A stretch of DNA of 64,000 nt from DAIDKA01 sp036267975 (GCA_036267975.1 DATAVA010000012.1:62001-126000); one strand, 5' to 3'; positions 1 to 8,996 are shown, counted from the first letter of the stretch. Numbers and translations: made by a program. The notes: a model not told the origin generated them from the letters alone.

Positions 1-375
1 GCAATCAACGGGTCTTTCGCGGTTATCTTGACGGCTAAGGACCCAGCGTTCAACACCCCCGTGCGCCGAAGGTGCTTTCGCCATCGGCCAAGGCAATCCC
101 GCGGGTACCGGCCGCGCGCGGTGCCCTTGTGGTAAAAAATATACATCAGGGTCTCAGGCACAGCTTGACCTTTGGCTGCTAACCGCCGTGTCCTGGCCCA
201 GGTTCTCTTCTAGGGAGGCTAATCATATATATTTCAAAACGTTAGTATGATCGGGACTCGACTCGGGCGGCACTGAGCGCCACACTTCACGGCTGAGATC
301 GAGATCGCGCGCGACGAATGGCTTCGCGCGCTGTATCGTCCGCACCTCGATCTTGAAACTCGGGAGGATGCTTCC
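1..375. other. Non-coding leader before the AraC gene
   Basis: No convincing gene, tRNA or rRNA is visible in either strand here. Candidate reading frames are short and lack protein-like composition. The stretch around 130-160 and 220-245 is locally AT-rich (A-run near 135, alternating AT near 226), unlike its surroundings, so it may hold a promoter. The last bases carry a good ribosome-binding site (GGAGG at about 362-366) placed for the ATG at 376. Confidence 0.4.
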
Positions 376-1392
376 ATGCCGTCGCCCATGGCCACACTCC
401 TCAACCTGCAGTCGGTGGGTGCCGCGCAGCGAGCATCACTGTGGGCGCACAGCACCCGCGGATTTTTCCCGGGCGTGTCCGTACTCCGGTTGGATGACAG
501 TCCGGAGGCGGGCCGGATCAGCAGCATGCCCTTTGGATGCGGACGAATCTGGTCGGTGCTCTCGCCGCCGCTGCTCGTCAGCTACGACCCATCGACCAGC
601 CATGACGACAAGCATCTGTTTTCGATAATGATCCAGCTGACCGGGACCACCGCCGCCCGTCAGCAGCGCCGCTCCTGCGTGCTGCAGGCGGGTGACTGCT
701 GCGCGATCGACAACGGCGCGCCATTCGAACTCGAAGTGCCCACCGATTCCTCCTATCTGATCTTCCTGCAAATGCCACGGCTATCGGTGTTGGGAAGGCA
801 TCCGTCCCTGGCCCGCCACACGGCCGAACTCTTTGATCGGGAGGAGACGGGTACGAGCTTGCTGCGGGGGCTGCTGATGAACAGCCTGGATAGCGCTGCG
901 GCGCTGGAGAACTACCAGCGCGCCGCCACACTGGCCGCCATCATCGAGCTGCTCGGCGTATCGAAACTGCATGCGGGACATATCGAGGAAACCAACTGGC
1001 GGGTGCTCTCCGCCGTGCAATACATCAGCTCACACTTTGCAGAACCGACCCTGAGTGCTGAACAAGTCGCGAGCGCACAGGAGATCAGCCGCCGTCGCCT
1101 CGACAAGCTGATGGTGGAGGCCGCAGGCACCACGGTGGCGGCGCAGATCTGGAAACGGCGCCTGTCGCAGGTGGCCGAAGACCTCATTGAGTCGCGCTTG
1201 GCCACTCGCAGCGTTGCGCAGATCGGTTTCGCGGCCGGATTCGCCGATCCGGCGCATCTGAGCCGCACCTTCAGGCGCTCGTTCCACTGCACGCCGGGCG
1301 AATGGCGCAAACGCAAGACGGGCGCGCAGGACAGCGGATCGGTCCATGAGCACCCGTCATGTGCGCAGGAGCCGTGGGTTCTGAAGTCCTAG
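376..1392 (+). CDS. AraC-family transcriptional regulator
   Basis: The 338-residue product has the architecture of AraC regulators that carry an AraC-binding-like N-terminal domain. Residues about 1-200 form a variable sensory part, and residues about 220-313 form the double helix-turn-helix, with the typical second-helix pattern IGFAAGFADPAHLSRTFRR followed by a TPGEWR motif. The start at 376 is preceded by GGAGG nine bases upstream. It stands alone: the next gene downstream is on the other strand. Its ligand and target genes cannot be read from the sequence; the effector could be a small hydrophobic or aromatic compound as in other members, but that is only inference. The last 25 residues extend beyond the usual domain end and look disordered. 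Confidence 0.9.
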   Translation: MPSPMATLLNLQSVGAAQRASLWAHSTRGFFPGVSVLRLDDSPEAGRISSMPFGCGRIWSVLSPPLLVSYDPSTSHDDKHLFSIMIQLTGTTAARQQRRSCVLQAGDCCAIDNGAPFELEVPTDSSYLIFLQMPRLSVLGRHPSLARHTAELFDREETGTSLLRGLLMNSLDSAAALENYQRAATLAAIIELLGVSKLHAGHIEETNWRVLSAVQYISSHFAEPTLSAEQVASAQEISRRRLDKLMVEAAGTTVAAQIWKRRLSQVAEDLIESRLATRSVAQIGFAAGFADPAHLSRTFRRSFHCTPGEWRKRKTGAQDSGSVHEHPSCAQEPWVLKS

Positions 1393-1499
1393 TCGGCTGG
1401 AACTCGTGACGGTGGTGGCGCCCGGACTCAAACAGGGAGCTGTCAGCATGACTTCATCAGCTTCGCTTCCGGCGCCGACTCCCGGACCGTAGGCCGCGC

Positions 1500-1901
1500 T
1501 CAATGCCGGCCGCGCGCGTGCCGCGGCAGTGCATCGGACGGCACGTCCCAGCCGGGCGCATCCTGCATCCAGATATGATCGACCGGTGCGGCGAGCTCGA
1601 GCTGATCGAGCGTGCACAACGTGATGTCGAGTTCGGCGGGGCGGCGCACGTTGCTATACGTGAGCGGCGTGCCGCAGCGCCCGCAGAACGTGCGCAGTAC
1701 ACCGGGCGAGGAGGCATATTCGCGCGGCACCTCGCCGGTGAATGCGACGTTCCCGATGGCCACCGTCAGCCAGCCGACGGCATGCGCGCCACTGGCGCGC
1801 CGGCAGGATTCGCAGTGGCACAATGTGGGCCGGTACAGCAGCGGCCCGCAGCGGTATTGGATTACGCCACACAGGCATCGCCCCGTTAGGATTTCACTCA
1901 T
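1500..1901 (-). CDS. GFA/CENP-V family zinc-binding protein
   Basis: The 133-residue protein shows the zinc pattern of the glutathione-dependent formaldehyde-activating (Gfa) fold: C-L-C near the N-terminus, CHCESC in the middle and CGRCG about 35 residues later. The family includes formaldehyde-glutathione adduct enzymes, but most members have no known activity, so I would not claim formaldehyde metabolism here. The chosen start (MSEILTGRC) matches the family N-terminus; longer upstream in-frame starts give non-family sequence. Its start codon overlaps the start codon of the gene on the other strand by two bases, so each gene's ribosome-binding site lies inside the other gene. Confidence 0.85.
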   Translation of the reverse strand: MSEILTGRCLCGVIQYRCGPLLYRPTLCHCESCRRASGAHAVGWLTVAIGNVAFTGEVPREYASSPGVLRTFCGRCGTPLTYSNVRRPAELDITLCTLDQLELAAPVDHIWMQDAPGWDVPSDALPRHARGRH

Positions 1902-2925
1902 GAAGCGCCCCGAACTCTCACCGCACGCCGTGCCTGGCCGAGAGTATGCCTGTATGGCGATCACTCTTGTGCTGCTGGCATTCGGAGCCGGTCGCGGCGT
2001 CGCTGCCGCCACTGCGGCAGCGCCACCGGTGCAGTCGGAGGCGATTCAGGAAGTTGAGGTGACGGGCGAGCGTGCCGGACCGCGTCTGTGGCGGGTTGCG
2101 AAGGGCGATCATGTACTGTGGCTGCTGGGGACGCTGGACCCGCTGCCCCGCAAGATGATCTGGAAATCGCACGAAGTGGAATCCGTACTCGGCGAGGTGC
2201 AGGAGGTCATCCCCACCAACCCCTCAGTCAGCGTCCACGCCAATCCCTTCACCTGGATCCGCCTGTACTTCCAATGGCGTGGCGTACAGGTGATCGATAA
2301 GGATGGCCGATTGCAGGACGTTCTGCCTCCTGGACTCTATGCACGCGTCACCGCACTGATCGCCCGCTACGATTCAGGTGATCACCGCATCGAGCGCTTG
2401 AAACCGGTCTTCGCGGCCCTGCGACTGTATCGGCAGGCTTTGGACTTCGCACGCCTGGCGCCCGGAAACCAGGCCGAGGCCACGGTTCTCAAACTGGCCC
2501 GTGCTCATAAAGTGCCGATCCGGCAATCGAAGCTGAAGATCGAAGAGCCACGCGACCTGCTCGCACAGTTGGGCCAGATCCCGCACGACGCCCAGGTTGA
2601 CTGTCTCGAAGCCGTCGTGGAGCGCCTCGAAACGGGAGTGACCAGCATGCAGGAAGAAGCCCGCGCCTGGTCGCTCGGCGACGTGGCGGCACTGCGCCAG
2701 CTGATGGTTCCGAAAACCATCGATGTCTGCACCGCCGCGGTGTCTTCATCAGCTCGAACTCGGCAACTCATCGACGTTGCGAACGGCGATTGGCAACGCG
2801 AGGTCGATTTCGCCTTGATGAACAACCGTTCGACCCTGGCACTGAAGCCCATTCACGAGCTGTTAGGGCCTCACGGGGTGCTGGCCGCGTTCCGGGCCCG
2901 GGGCTACGAGGTCGAAGGTCCCTGA
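1900..2925 (+). CDS. TraB/GumN-family protein, probably exported
   Basis: The product is 341 residues from the ATG at 1900, which has TAGGAT eight bases upstream; an alternative ATG at 1954 also begins directly at the hydrophobic segment (MAITLVLLAFGAG). The N-terminus looks like a signal peptide ending near an A-A-A site. After it comes the family hallmark LWLLGTLDPLP, a variant of the GumN/TraB motif region. The family adopts an EreA/ChaN-like fold and is often secreted; some members are thought to be proteases or hydrolases, but the function here is unknown. It is divergent from the Gfa-like gene with overlapping starts and is followed by a convergent small protein gene. Confidence 0.75.
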   Translation: MKRPELSPHAVPGREYACMAITLVLLAFGAGRGVAAATAAAPPVQSEAIQEVEVTGERAGPRLWRVAKGDHVLWLLGTLDPLPRKMIWKSHEVESVLGEVQEVIPTNPSVSVHANPFTWIRLYFQWRGVQVIDKDGRLQDVLPPGLYARVTALIARYDSGDHRIERLKPVFAALRLYRQALDFARLAPGNQAEATVLKLARAHKVPIRQSKLKIEEPRDLLAQLGQIPHDAQVDCLEAVVERLETGVTSMQEEARAWSLGDVAALRQLMVPKTIDVCTAAVSSSARTRQLIDVANGDWQREVDFALMNNRSTLALKPIHELLGPHGVLAAFRARGYEVEGP

Positions 2926-3005
2926 TCGCGGCGGACCGACTCGCACAGTGTCTCGTCCCGTCCCGTTCGTGCGCCATCGCCGCGGGCTGAGCTCAACGGC
3001 GCTCT

Positions 3006-3410
3006 TCAGTCATTCACGGTGGGCGGTACCACCGTCAGGGGCCGCCATACCTTGCCGCGCTTGACCATGATGTAGCCGCGGACGGGGTGGCCTTCCTCGA
3101 TGATGGCCTGCACGGCCGGGGTCGGATTTGCATACAGTCCCGTCATATCATGCGGTGCAGGCTGTGGCGCCATGCGATCAACGGGTGCGACGGGATCCGT
3201 GTTCACCGGTACACCTGCCGCGCCCACTGCAAGTGGTGGCTGGGTATTCAGGTCCGAATCCGGGACCAGCACGAAGCCCAGCGTATCGCTGATGGGGGCC
3301 CAGTGATCGGCGGCAACCCCGGGCGGCCGGTCCGGTGTGGTGCGACCCGTGGCCAGCGACAGTCCGAGCACTGCGAGCACCCCGAAGACGACTCCGATAA
3401 CGACTTTCAT
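3006..3410 (-). CDS. Hypothetical membrane-anchored or exported protein
   Basis: I do not recognise this 134-residue protein. Residues 3-21 (VVIGVVFGVLAVLGLSL) form one hydrophobic N-terminal helix that could be an anchor or uncleaved signal. The rest is proline-rich and low in structure, with a short C-terminal piece (RGYIMVKRGKVWRPLTVV) that looks like a beta hairpin. The gene is divergent from the GntR gene with about 120 bp between them, and convergent with the GumN-like gene. Reading frame and codon use fit a real gene better than the overlapping frames. Confidence 0.6.
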   Translation of the reverse strand: MKVVIGVVFGVLAVLGLSLATGRTTPDRPPGVAADHWAPISDTLGFVLVPDSDLNTQPPLAVGAAGVPVNTDPVAPVDRMAPQPAPHDMTGLYANPTPAVQAIIEEGHPVRGYIMVKRGKVWRPLTVVPPTVND

Positions 3411-3516
3411 ATCGCCACCTCCGTGCTGCGCCGATTGCGCGCCTCAAGCTTGTTCCGCTCGGCCGTGCATCGCAAGTCATGGGCCTGAGGCTCCAGATGC
3501 ACCGCAGCAAGGATGA

Positions 3517-3557
3517 TTGACACCGAAGTCATATGTGTCACACTACGCGTGTGACAC
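3517..3557 (+). promoter_or_regulatory. Promoter and palindromic operator of the GntR/ABC operon
   Basis: A consensus -35 box TTGACA lies at 3517-3522. Seventeen bases later ACACTA (3540-3545) is the best-placed -10. A perfect inverted repeat, GTGTCACAC at 3535-3543 and GTGTGACAC at 3549-3557 with the spacer TACGC, covers the -10 region and start of the regulator gene. This is the layout expected for autorepression by a dimeric GntR-type regulator. The binding is inferred; the repeat itself is seen. Confidence 0.65.
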
Positions 3558-3952
3558 TACTTCGCTTCACGCTGCGTCCGGGCCAGTCGATTGTCGAGCA
3601 GCTGCTGTTCGCCGCACAGAAGGCTTTCCTCAGCGGTGAATATCAGCCCGGGCAGGCCTTTCCTTCCGTTCGCGCCCTGGCGGCGGATCTAAAGATCCAC
3701 CCCAACACGGCCCATAAGGTCGTTCAGCACCTGATCCAGGAGCGCTGGTTGGAGATGCATCCGGGCATCGGCACGGTCGTCGCCGTACCACCTCGGCCGC
3801 GCACGGGGGATCGGCAGCGACTGCTGCAGGAGGAAGTCGAGCAGCTGGTGGTGGAGGCGCGCCGGGTCGGCGTGAACCTTCGGGACGTGATTGCCGCGAT
3901 CTCCAACGAGTGGTCAAAAATTGACCAGGCACGCGAGGCCAACGAACGATGA
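3551..3952 (+). CDS. GntR-family (YtrA type) transcriptional regulator
   Basis: This 133-residue regulator has an N-terminal winged helix (about residues 8-75; SVRALAADLKIHPNTAHKV is the recognition region) and only a short helical C-terminal part, as in the YtrA subfamily that controls linked ABC transporters. I place the start at GTG 3551 because the palindromic operator covers the in-frame ATG at 3533 and the promoter geometry puts transcription start near 3551, which would make the message leaderless. The ATG at 3533 adds six residues and remains possible. Its stop overlaps the ATP-binding gene by four bases. It probably represses its own operon until an envelope signal or antibiotic releases it; the inducer is unknown. 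Confidence 0.88.
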   Translation: MTLLRFTLRPGQSIVEQLLFAAQKAFLSGEYQPGQAFPSVRALAADLKIHPNTAHKVVQHLIQERWLEMHPGIGTVVAVPPRPRTGDRQRLLQEEVEQLVVEARRVGVNLRDVIAAISNEWSKIDQAREANER

Positions 3953-4848
3953 CTATCGAAATCGAGAACCTTCACAAGGCCTTTGGCCGTCACGAGGCCT
4001 TGTGCGGCTTGAGTCTGGCCGTACCGGAGGGCAGCGCCTACGCGCTGATCGGCGCCAATGGGGCCGGCAAGACCACGACCATCAAGACCCTGATGAACAT
4101 CATCCGGCCCACGCGCGGCTCGACCAGGATTCTCGGCGTCGACTCGCGTCGTCTGGGCATACCGCAATTACGTCACATCGGCTATGTGTCCGAGAATCAG
4201 GATATGCCGGCGCGGCTCACCGTGGCCCAGTACCTGGACTACCTGCGGCCGTTCTATCCGACCTGGGACCGCGAGCTGGAACGGTCGATGCTCAAGGAGC
4301 TGCGCTTGCCTCCGGAGCGCCGGATTGGCGACCTGTCGCACGGGATGCGGATGAAGATGGCGCTCGCGTGCGCACTGCCATTCCGTCCGCGCGTGCTGAT
4401 ACTGGACGAACCCTTCAGCGGACTCGATCCTCTGGTGCGCGACGAATTCATGGAGCGGCTGTTGCACCAGGCCGGCGAGATGACCATCCTGATTTCCTCG
4501 CACGAGCTGGCGGAAATCGAAGGCGTGACGAGCCACGTCGGGTTCATCGACCAGGGAAGACTGTTGTTTCAGGAATCGATGATTGAACTGTCGGATCGGT
4601 TCCGACTGGTGCGCGTCACCCTGGATTCCCCCGGCGCACTGCCGACTCCGGCACCGGAAGGCTGGCTGCAGCCGACGCTGGCGGGCAATGTCGTGAGCTT
4701 CGTGGACTCGCGCTTCAGCGAACAGCGTCTGGCAGAAGGCGTTGCGGCAAGATTCAAAGGCGTGAGGAACGTCGAAGTCCAGCCGCTTGCCCTGCGACGC
4801 ATATTTACCACGCTGGCGCGTGAATCGCGCGAAGGCAGCGCATCATGA
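3949..4848 (+). CDS. ABC transporter ATP-binding protein
   Basis: The 299-residue protein has all nucleotide-binding motifs: Walker A GANGAGKTT at about residue 37, the ABC signature as LSHGM, Walker B VLILDEPFSGLD and the switch histidine in SSHELAE. The last 90 residues form the extension common in drug- or lantibiotic-type exporters. It overlaps the regulator (4 nt) and the permease (4 nt), so the three are translated together. It should energise the ABC-2 permease next to it. The signature deviates from LSGGQ to LSHGM, a change common in YtrB-like exporters. Confidence 0.92.
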   Translation: MTIEIENLHKAFGRHEALCGLSLAVPEGSAYALIGANGAGKTTTIKTLMNIIRPTRGSTRILGVDSRRLGIPQLRHIGYVSENQDMPARLTVAQYLDYLRPFYPTWDRELERSMLKELRLPPERRIGDLSHGMRMKMALACALPFRPRVLILDEPFSGLDPLVRDEFMERLLHQAGEMTILISSHELAEIEGVTSHVGFIDQGRLLFQESMIELSDRFRLVRVTLDSPGALPTPAPEGWLQPTLAGNVVSFVDSRFSEQRLAEGVAARFKGVRNVEVQPLALRRIFTTLARESREGSAS

Positions 4849-6425
4849 TCTGGCACATCTTCACGAAGGACGCGCGCCTGCTGTGGCCGATCGCGGCACT
4901 GGTGGCCGTGCTGCAGGTGTGCGCGGCAATTCCGCAGCACCTGATCGACCACGGCATCCGGACCACGCAGCTCGCGATGCTCGCGGACCTGCTGCCGGGG
5001 CTCGCGCTGCTCGGCATCATGGTGATGGTCGTGGTGGTCATGCAGCAGGACCCGATACCGGGCGCGCGCCAGGATTGGCTGATTAGACCGATCCGGCGCA
5101 GGGACCTGGCGGTGGCCAAGTTGCTGTTTGTGCTGCTGATGGTGCTCGCGCCGCTGTGGGTAGTCGCTGTCGGTGCCGCGCTGGCCGACGGGTTCGCATT
5201 GCGGGCCGCCGGCGCCGCGGCCGCCGCGCGGAATCTGCAGGTATTGTGCCTCTTTGCCCTGCCCGCGATGGTACTCGGCGCCCTCACGCGCACCTTTGTC
5301 GAGGCGCTCATTGTCACGATCGTTGTATTCGTCGGCTTTATCGGCATCGTCCAGTTCGTCATCACGGGGCTGCTGGGCCTAGATCAGTCGCTTGGCGACA
5401 CCGGCGTCGCGTGGCTGTTCTTCGCCGCCTTCGACGTCCTCGCATTGGCCGGATCGGCCGCGGCCCTCGCCATTCTGCATTCGGGACGCCGCACGATCCT
5501 GGCACGATTGTTGACGGGCGTGGCCGTGGCACTGCTCATCAGCGTCTTGAGTGTGCCGTGGCCGCTGGCCTTCAGCATGCAGGCGGCGCTGTCGCCGCAA
5601 CCCACCGCGTCCCGCGCGATTACGGTTGCGTTCGATCCGCAGGCGGGACGCTACCGGGCACCTGTGGGTGCCGCATCGACCGGCGCCTCGACGTTGCACG
5701 TGCCGCTGCGGTTCAGCGACCTGCCTGAGGACGCAAGCGTGCTCATGGATCGGGCCGATATACGCATTATGGGGCTCGATGGAGCAACCCTCTATGTGGG
5801 GAAATCCACGCGGAGTTTTGACGGCCGCACGATGTCGGATGATCGCTTCGAAGTGCGGGCGGGCCGAGATGATCCGCAGGTCCACTCCGTGGACGAACGG
5901 ATCTTCCTGCCCCCCGAAGTCCTTGCGCGGCTGGCGGACCGTCCGGTACGGATGGCGATCGACTACTCACTGACCCTGTTCGGGCCGGCCGGGACGTACT
6001 CTCTGCCGACGACGAGCGCACGCAAGCTGTATCCCGGTCTGGGTCGGTGTCGCACTGGGATCGATGCCGAGGGCGATGATGTGTCGATCGGCTGCCTGAG
6101 CACCGCACGGCAACCGCCGTGCGTGACGGCCTACCTGGAGTATCCGCCAACGGGATTGAGGAATCCTGAATCCCATTTCTGCGAACGGGACTATGCGCCA
6201 GCGTTGATCGCAAAATTCTGGCCGGACGCGATCCACAGGGTGGGTGGCGAGGTTCGCTTCTACGATTTCTTGGGAATGGTACGGTTTCCGGTGGACGGGT
6301 CAAAGGTGGCGGCGGCCAGACTGATCATAAAGACTTACGACGTTCGAGATCACTTCACCCGCCACGTGGATACGCCGCTCGTCCGGCTTGCCGAGCTCAC
6401 CGCTCTTGCCGTGCCGCCACCCTGA
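4845..6425 (+). CDS. ABC-2 type permease with large extracytoplasmic domain
   Basis: The 526-residue product has about six hydrophobic segments in the first 250 residues. It then has a soluble tail of about 270 residues rich in beta-type sequence, which would sit in the periplasm if the last helix ends outside. Only the membrane part resembles ABC-2 permeases. It is the last gene of the GntR/ABC operon (ATGA overlap at 4845). The tail contains a few cysteines (for example around the GRCRTG and SIGCLS stretches) that could form disulfides. Substrate unknown; related modules serve in cell-envelope stress or peptide resistance. Confidence 0.8.
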   Translation: MIWHIFTKDARLLWPIAALVAVLQVCAAIPQHLIDHGIRTTQLAMLADLLPGLALLGIMVMVVVVMQQDPIPGARQDWLIRPIRRRDLAVAKLLFVLLMVLAPLWVVAVGAALADGFALRAAGAAAAARNLQVLCLFALPAMVLGALTRTFVEALIVTIVVFVGFIGIVQFVITGLLGLDQSLGDTGVAWLFFAAFDVLALAGSAAALAILHSGRRTILARLLTGVAVALLISVLSVPWPLAFSMQAALSPQPTASRAITVAFDPQAGRYRAPVGAASTGASTLHVPLRFSDLPEDASVLMDRADIRIMGLDGATLYVGKSTRSFDGRTMSDDRFEVRAGRDDPQVHSVDERIFLPPEVLARLADRPVRMAIDYSLTLFGPAGTYSLPTTSARKLYPGLGRCRTGIDAEGDDVSIGCLSTARQPPCVTAYLEYPPTGLRNPESHFCERDYAPALIAKFWPDAIHRVGGEVRFYDFLGMVRFPVDGSKVAAARLIIKTYDVRDHFTRHVDTPLVRLAELTALAVPPP

Positions 6426-6489
6426 AGGGCTTGCGCTACCGGCACCTGGCATCCGACACTGCCGCCCTCGATAGATAAACGGGGCCGGC

Positions 6490-6861
6490 ATGAACAAGCA
6501 GCTGTTCGGCGAATACATCGCGAGCTTCAACCGCGATGACTTCGAGGGCTTCAGCAAGTACTACGCGGAGGATGTGGTGCTGGAGCTGGGCAAGCGCAAG
6601 ACGCTGCGGGGTCGCCAGGCGATCGTCGACTTCTACCGCGAGGTCAAGTCCAAGATTCGCGAGACCCTGGTGGTACGCACGGTCGTCGCGGACGAGACGG
6701 GACTGGCGGCAGAGGTTGCGACGGAGTTCTATGCCCTGGCGGACTGGCCGGACTTCATCGCCGGTCCGCTGCGCAAGGGCGAGAGCATTCATATCGTGAG
6801 CTGGATCTTCTACACCATCGTGAATGGTCGCTTCCAGCACATCCGCTCCACGCGCCTGTAA
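6490..6861 (+). CDS. SnoaL/NTF2-like domain protein
   Basis: The 123-residue protein has the NTF2-like pattern: an N-terminal helix (LFGEYIASFNRDDFEGFSKYY), a strand with EDVVLELG, then LRGRQAIVDFYREVKSK and a C-terminal sheet ending in FQHIRSTRL. Members are small alpha+beta barrels that act as isomerases, hydratases or binding domains. It sits three bases before a GMC-family oxidoreductase, so it may act on the same substrate or product, possibly a terpenoid or steroid-like compound. That is inference from pairing only. Confidence 0.8.
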   Translation: MNKQLFGEYIASFNRDDFEGFSKYYAEDVVLELGKRKTLRGRQAIVDFYREVKSKIRETLVVRTVVADETGLAAEVATEFYALADWPDFIAGPLRKGESIHIVSWIFYTIVNGRFQHIRSTRL

Positions 6862-6864
6862 TCG

Positions 6865-8487
6865 ATGTCCGGCATGAGCAGTTCCACACCGGGCTTCGAC
6901 TACGTCATCGTCGGTGGCGGGTCCGCCGGTTGCGTACTCGCGGCGCGCCTGAGCGAGCGCAGCGACTGCAAGGTCCTGCTGCTGGAGGCCGGCGGTCCCG
7001 ACGATCACTTTCTGCTGCGCATGCCGCTGGGATTCCTGCGCGCGCTGTTTCGCCCGGAATTCTCGTGGGGCTACTTCAGCGAGCCGGAACCGCATCTGGG
7101 TGGCCGGCGGCTGTGGCTGCCGCGCGGCAAGGTGCTCGGCGGTTCGGGTTCGATCAACGGCATGTTCTACATGCGCGGCCATTCGCGGGACTTCGATACC
7201 TGGCGCAGCCTTGGCTGCACCGGATGGGGTTACGAGGACGTGCTGCCATACTTTCGCCGTATGGAGAGCAGCTGGCGCGGCGCGGGCCCTTATCATGGCG
7301 ATAGCGGGCCATGGCCGGTCCGGCCCATCAGCACCGAGAAGTTGCTGCATGACCCGCTGATGCGAACGGCAGCGGCGGCCGGGTTCAATGTAAGCGATGA
7401 CCTGCACGCGGAAGTTCAGGAGGGCTTCGCGCGTGGTGAAGTGAATATCGATCGACACGGCAGACGCTCCAGCACCTCGCGCGCCTACCTGCATCCGGCG
7501 CTGGGCCGCGCCAATCTCACCCTTGAGATGAATGCGCTGACCACGCAGGTCCTGTTTGAGAAGGGGCGGGCGCTCGGGGTCGAGTACGTACAGAACGGGC
7601 ATGTGCACCGCGTGCATGCGGATCGCGAAGTCATCCTGTGCGGTGGCACGTACAATTCCCCGCAACTGCTGATGCTTTCAGGCGTAGGTCCGGCGGCGCA
7701 GTTGCGCAGTCACGGCATCGAGCCGCGGGTGGATCTTGCGGGGGTCGGCGGCAACCTGGTCGAGCACCCGCACGTGCCGGTGGAGTTTGCGGCCCGCCGT
7801 CCGGTGACGTTCCTCAACGAGCTGCGTGTCGATCGTGTCGCATTCGCAGTTCTGCAATGGATGCTGTCCGGCGGCGGCGCTCTGGCGAACCAGATCAACA
7901 GCTGCAATGTCGTGATCCGGACCCGCCCGGATCTGTCACAGCCGGATGTGCAGCTGATGTGCAATCCGGTGCGCATGGATGCGAAGATCTGGTTCCCGGG
8001 TGTTTCGAGCCGGCAGGAAGATCGCATCACGGCGGGTGTCGTGATCCTGCACGAGAAGAGCCGTGGACGCGTGTCGCTGGCGTCGGCCAATGCCACCGAT
8101 GCGCCGCGTATCCTTCTGAACCTGTTCGAGCATCCGGAGGACCTCGAGACGGCGAAGCGCGGCATCGAGGCGGCGCGGCATATTTACGACACACAACCGC
8201 AGGCGGACCTCGTCGCACATGAAACGAGCCCGGGTGCCGCAGTGAAAACCGACGCGGAGCTCGACGCCTATATCCGCGCGACCGCCTCCGTCACCCAGCA
8301 TCCGGTCGGCACCTGCGCCATGGGCATCGGCCCGGATGCAGTCGTCAGTCCCGAACTTCGTGTGCACGGCCTCACCGGTCTGCGGGTGGTTGACGCATCG
8401 ATCATGCCGACTATCGTGGGCGCCAATACGAACGCCGCGGTGGTCATGATTGCGGAGAAGGCCTCGGACATGATCCTCGGGAGCTGA
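6865..8487 (+). CDS. GMC-family FAD-dependent oxidoreductase (choline dehydrogenase-like)
   Basis: The 540-residue enzyme begins with the FAD-binding Rossmann motif (VIVGGGSAGCVLAARLSE, residues about 13-30), followed by the GMC signature around GKVLGGSGSINGMFYMRG and a second signature GGTYNSPQLLMLSGVGP. The C-terminus has the conserved HPVGTCAMG and N-rich end (GANTNAAVVMIAEKAS) with the active-site histidine region. No signal peptide is present, so it is cytoplasmic. The family oxidises alcohols; the best generic label is choline/alcohol dehydrogenase-like, substrate unknown. ATG at 6874 is an alternative start. It follows the NTF2-like gene by 3 bp and precedes sixA by 2 bp. Confidence 0.9.
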   Translation: MSGMSSSTPGFDYVIVGGGSAGCVLAARLSERSDCKVLLLEAGGPDDHFLLRMPLGFLRALFRPEFSWGYFSEPEPHLGGRRLWLPRGKVLGGSGSINGMFYMRGHSRDFDTWRSLGCTGWGYEDVLPYFRRMESSWRGAGPYHGDSGPWPVRPISTEKLLHDPLMRTAAAAGFNVSDDLHAEVQEGFARGEVNIDRHGRRSSTSRAYLHPALGRANLTLEMNALTTQVLFEKGRALGVEYVQNGHVHRVHADREVILCGGTYNSPQLLMLSGVGPAAQLRSHGIEPRVDLAGVGGNLVEHPHVPVEFAARRPVTFLNELRVDRVAFAVLQWMLSGGGALANQINSCNVVIRTRPDLSQPDVQLMCNPVRMDAKIWFPGVSSRQEDRITAGVVILHEKSRGRVSLASANATDAPRILLNLFEHPEDLETAKRGIEAARHIYDTQPQADLVAHETSPGAAVKTDAELDAYIRATASVTQHPVGTCAMGIGPDAVVSPELRVHGLTGLRVVDASIMPTIVGANTNAAVVMIAEKASDMILGS

Positions 8488-8489
8488 AA

Positions 8490-8996
8490 ATGCGGCTGTA
8501 CCTGGTCCGCCACGCGATTGCGGCCGAGTCCGATCCGAAGCGCTGGCCCGATGACCGGCTGCGGCCACTCACGCCCGCCGGCGCGCGCCGCTTCAAACGA
8601 ACGGCCCGTCCGCTGGTGAAATTGATCGAGTCGGAGGGCACGGTGGGCCGATTGATTACCAGTCCCCTGGTGCGTGCGCGCGACACCGCAACCCTGCTGC
8701 ACAATGCGGGCCTTCCCGAGCCGATCGAGGAGTCGGTACTGGCACCGGGACGCACCGCGGCGCGGGTGCTGGCGGTGCTGCGCGCCCATGATGCGCAGTC
8801 CATCGTCATGGTCGGACACGAACCGGATCTGGGACGCCTGCTCGCGGTGTGTATCGCCGGTCCCGATGTACGACTGGCGCTGCGGTTCCGCAAGGGCGGG
8901 TCGGCCTGCCTGTCCTTCCCGGGCGCGCCGCGGGTCGGCGAGGCGACGCTGGAGTGGCTGTTGCCGCCGAAGACCGTGCGCGCACTGCGCGATTGA
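8490..8996 (+). CDS. sixA: Phosphohistidine phosphatase SixA-like
   Basis: The 168-residue protein carries the histidine phosphatase signature LVRHAIAA at residues 4-11, the arginine-containing SPLVRARDTA, and the second catalytic histidine in VMVGHEPDLG. Length and motifs fit SixA, which removes phosphate from histidine phosphotransfer domains in E. coli (ArcB, and the nitrogen PTS). It is the last gene behind the GMC oxidoreductase. Its stop codon abuts the stop codon of convergent rimO with no base between them, so there is no room for a separate terminator. Confidence 0.85.
   Translation: MRLYLVRHAIAAESDPKRWPDDRLRPLTPAGARRFKRTARPLVKLIESEGTVGRLITSPLVRARDTATLLHNAGLPEPIEESVLAPGRTAARVLAVLRAHDAQSIVMVGHEPDLGRLLAVCIAGPDVRLALRFRKGGSACLSFPGAPRVGEATLEWLLPPKTVRALRD

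Noticed and set aside
2925..3005. Possible terminator in the convergent gap
   Set aside because: CGCGGCG and CGCCGCG could pair but only across a very large loop and there is no T-run.
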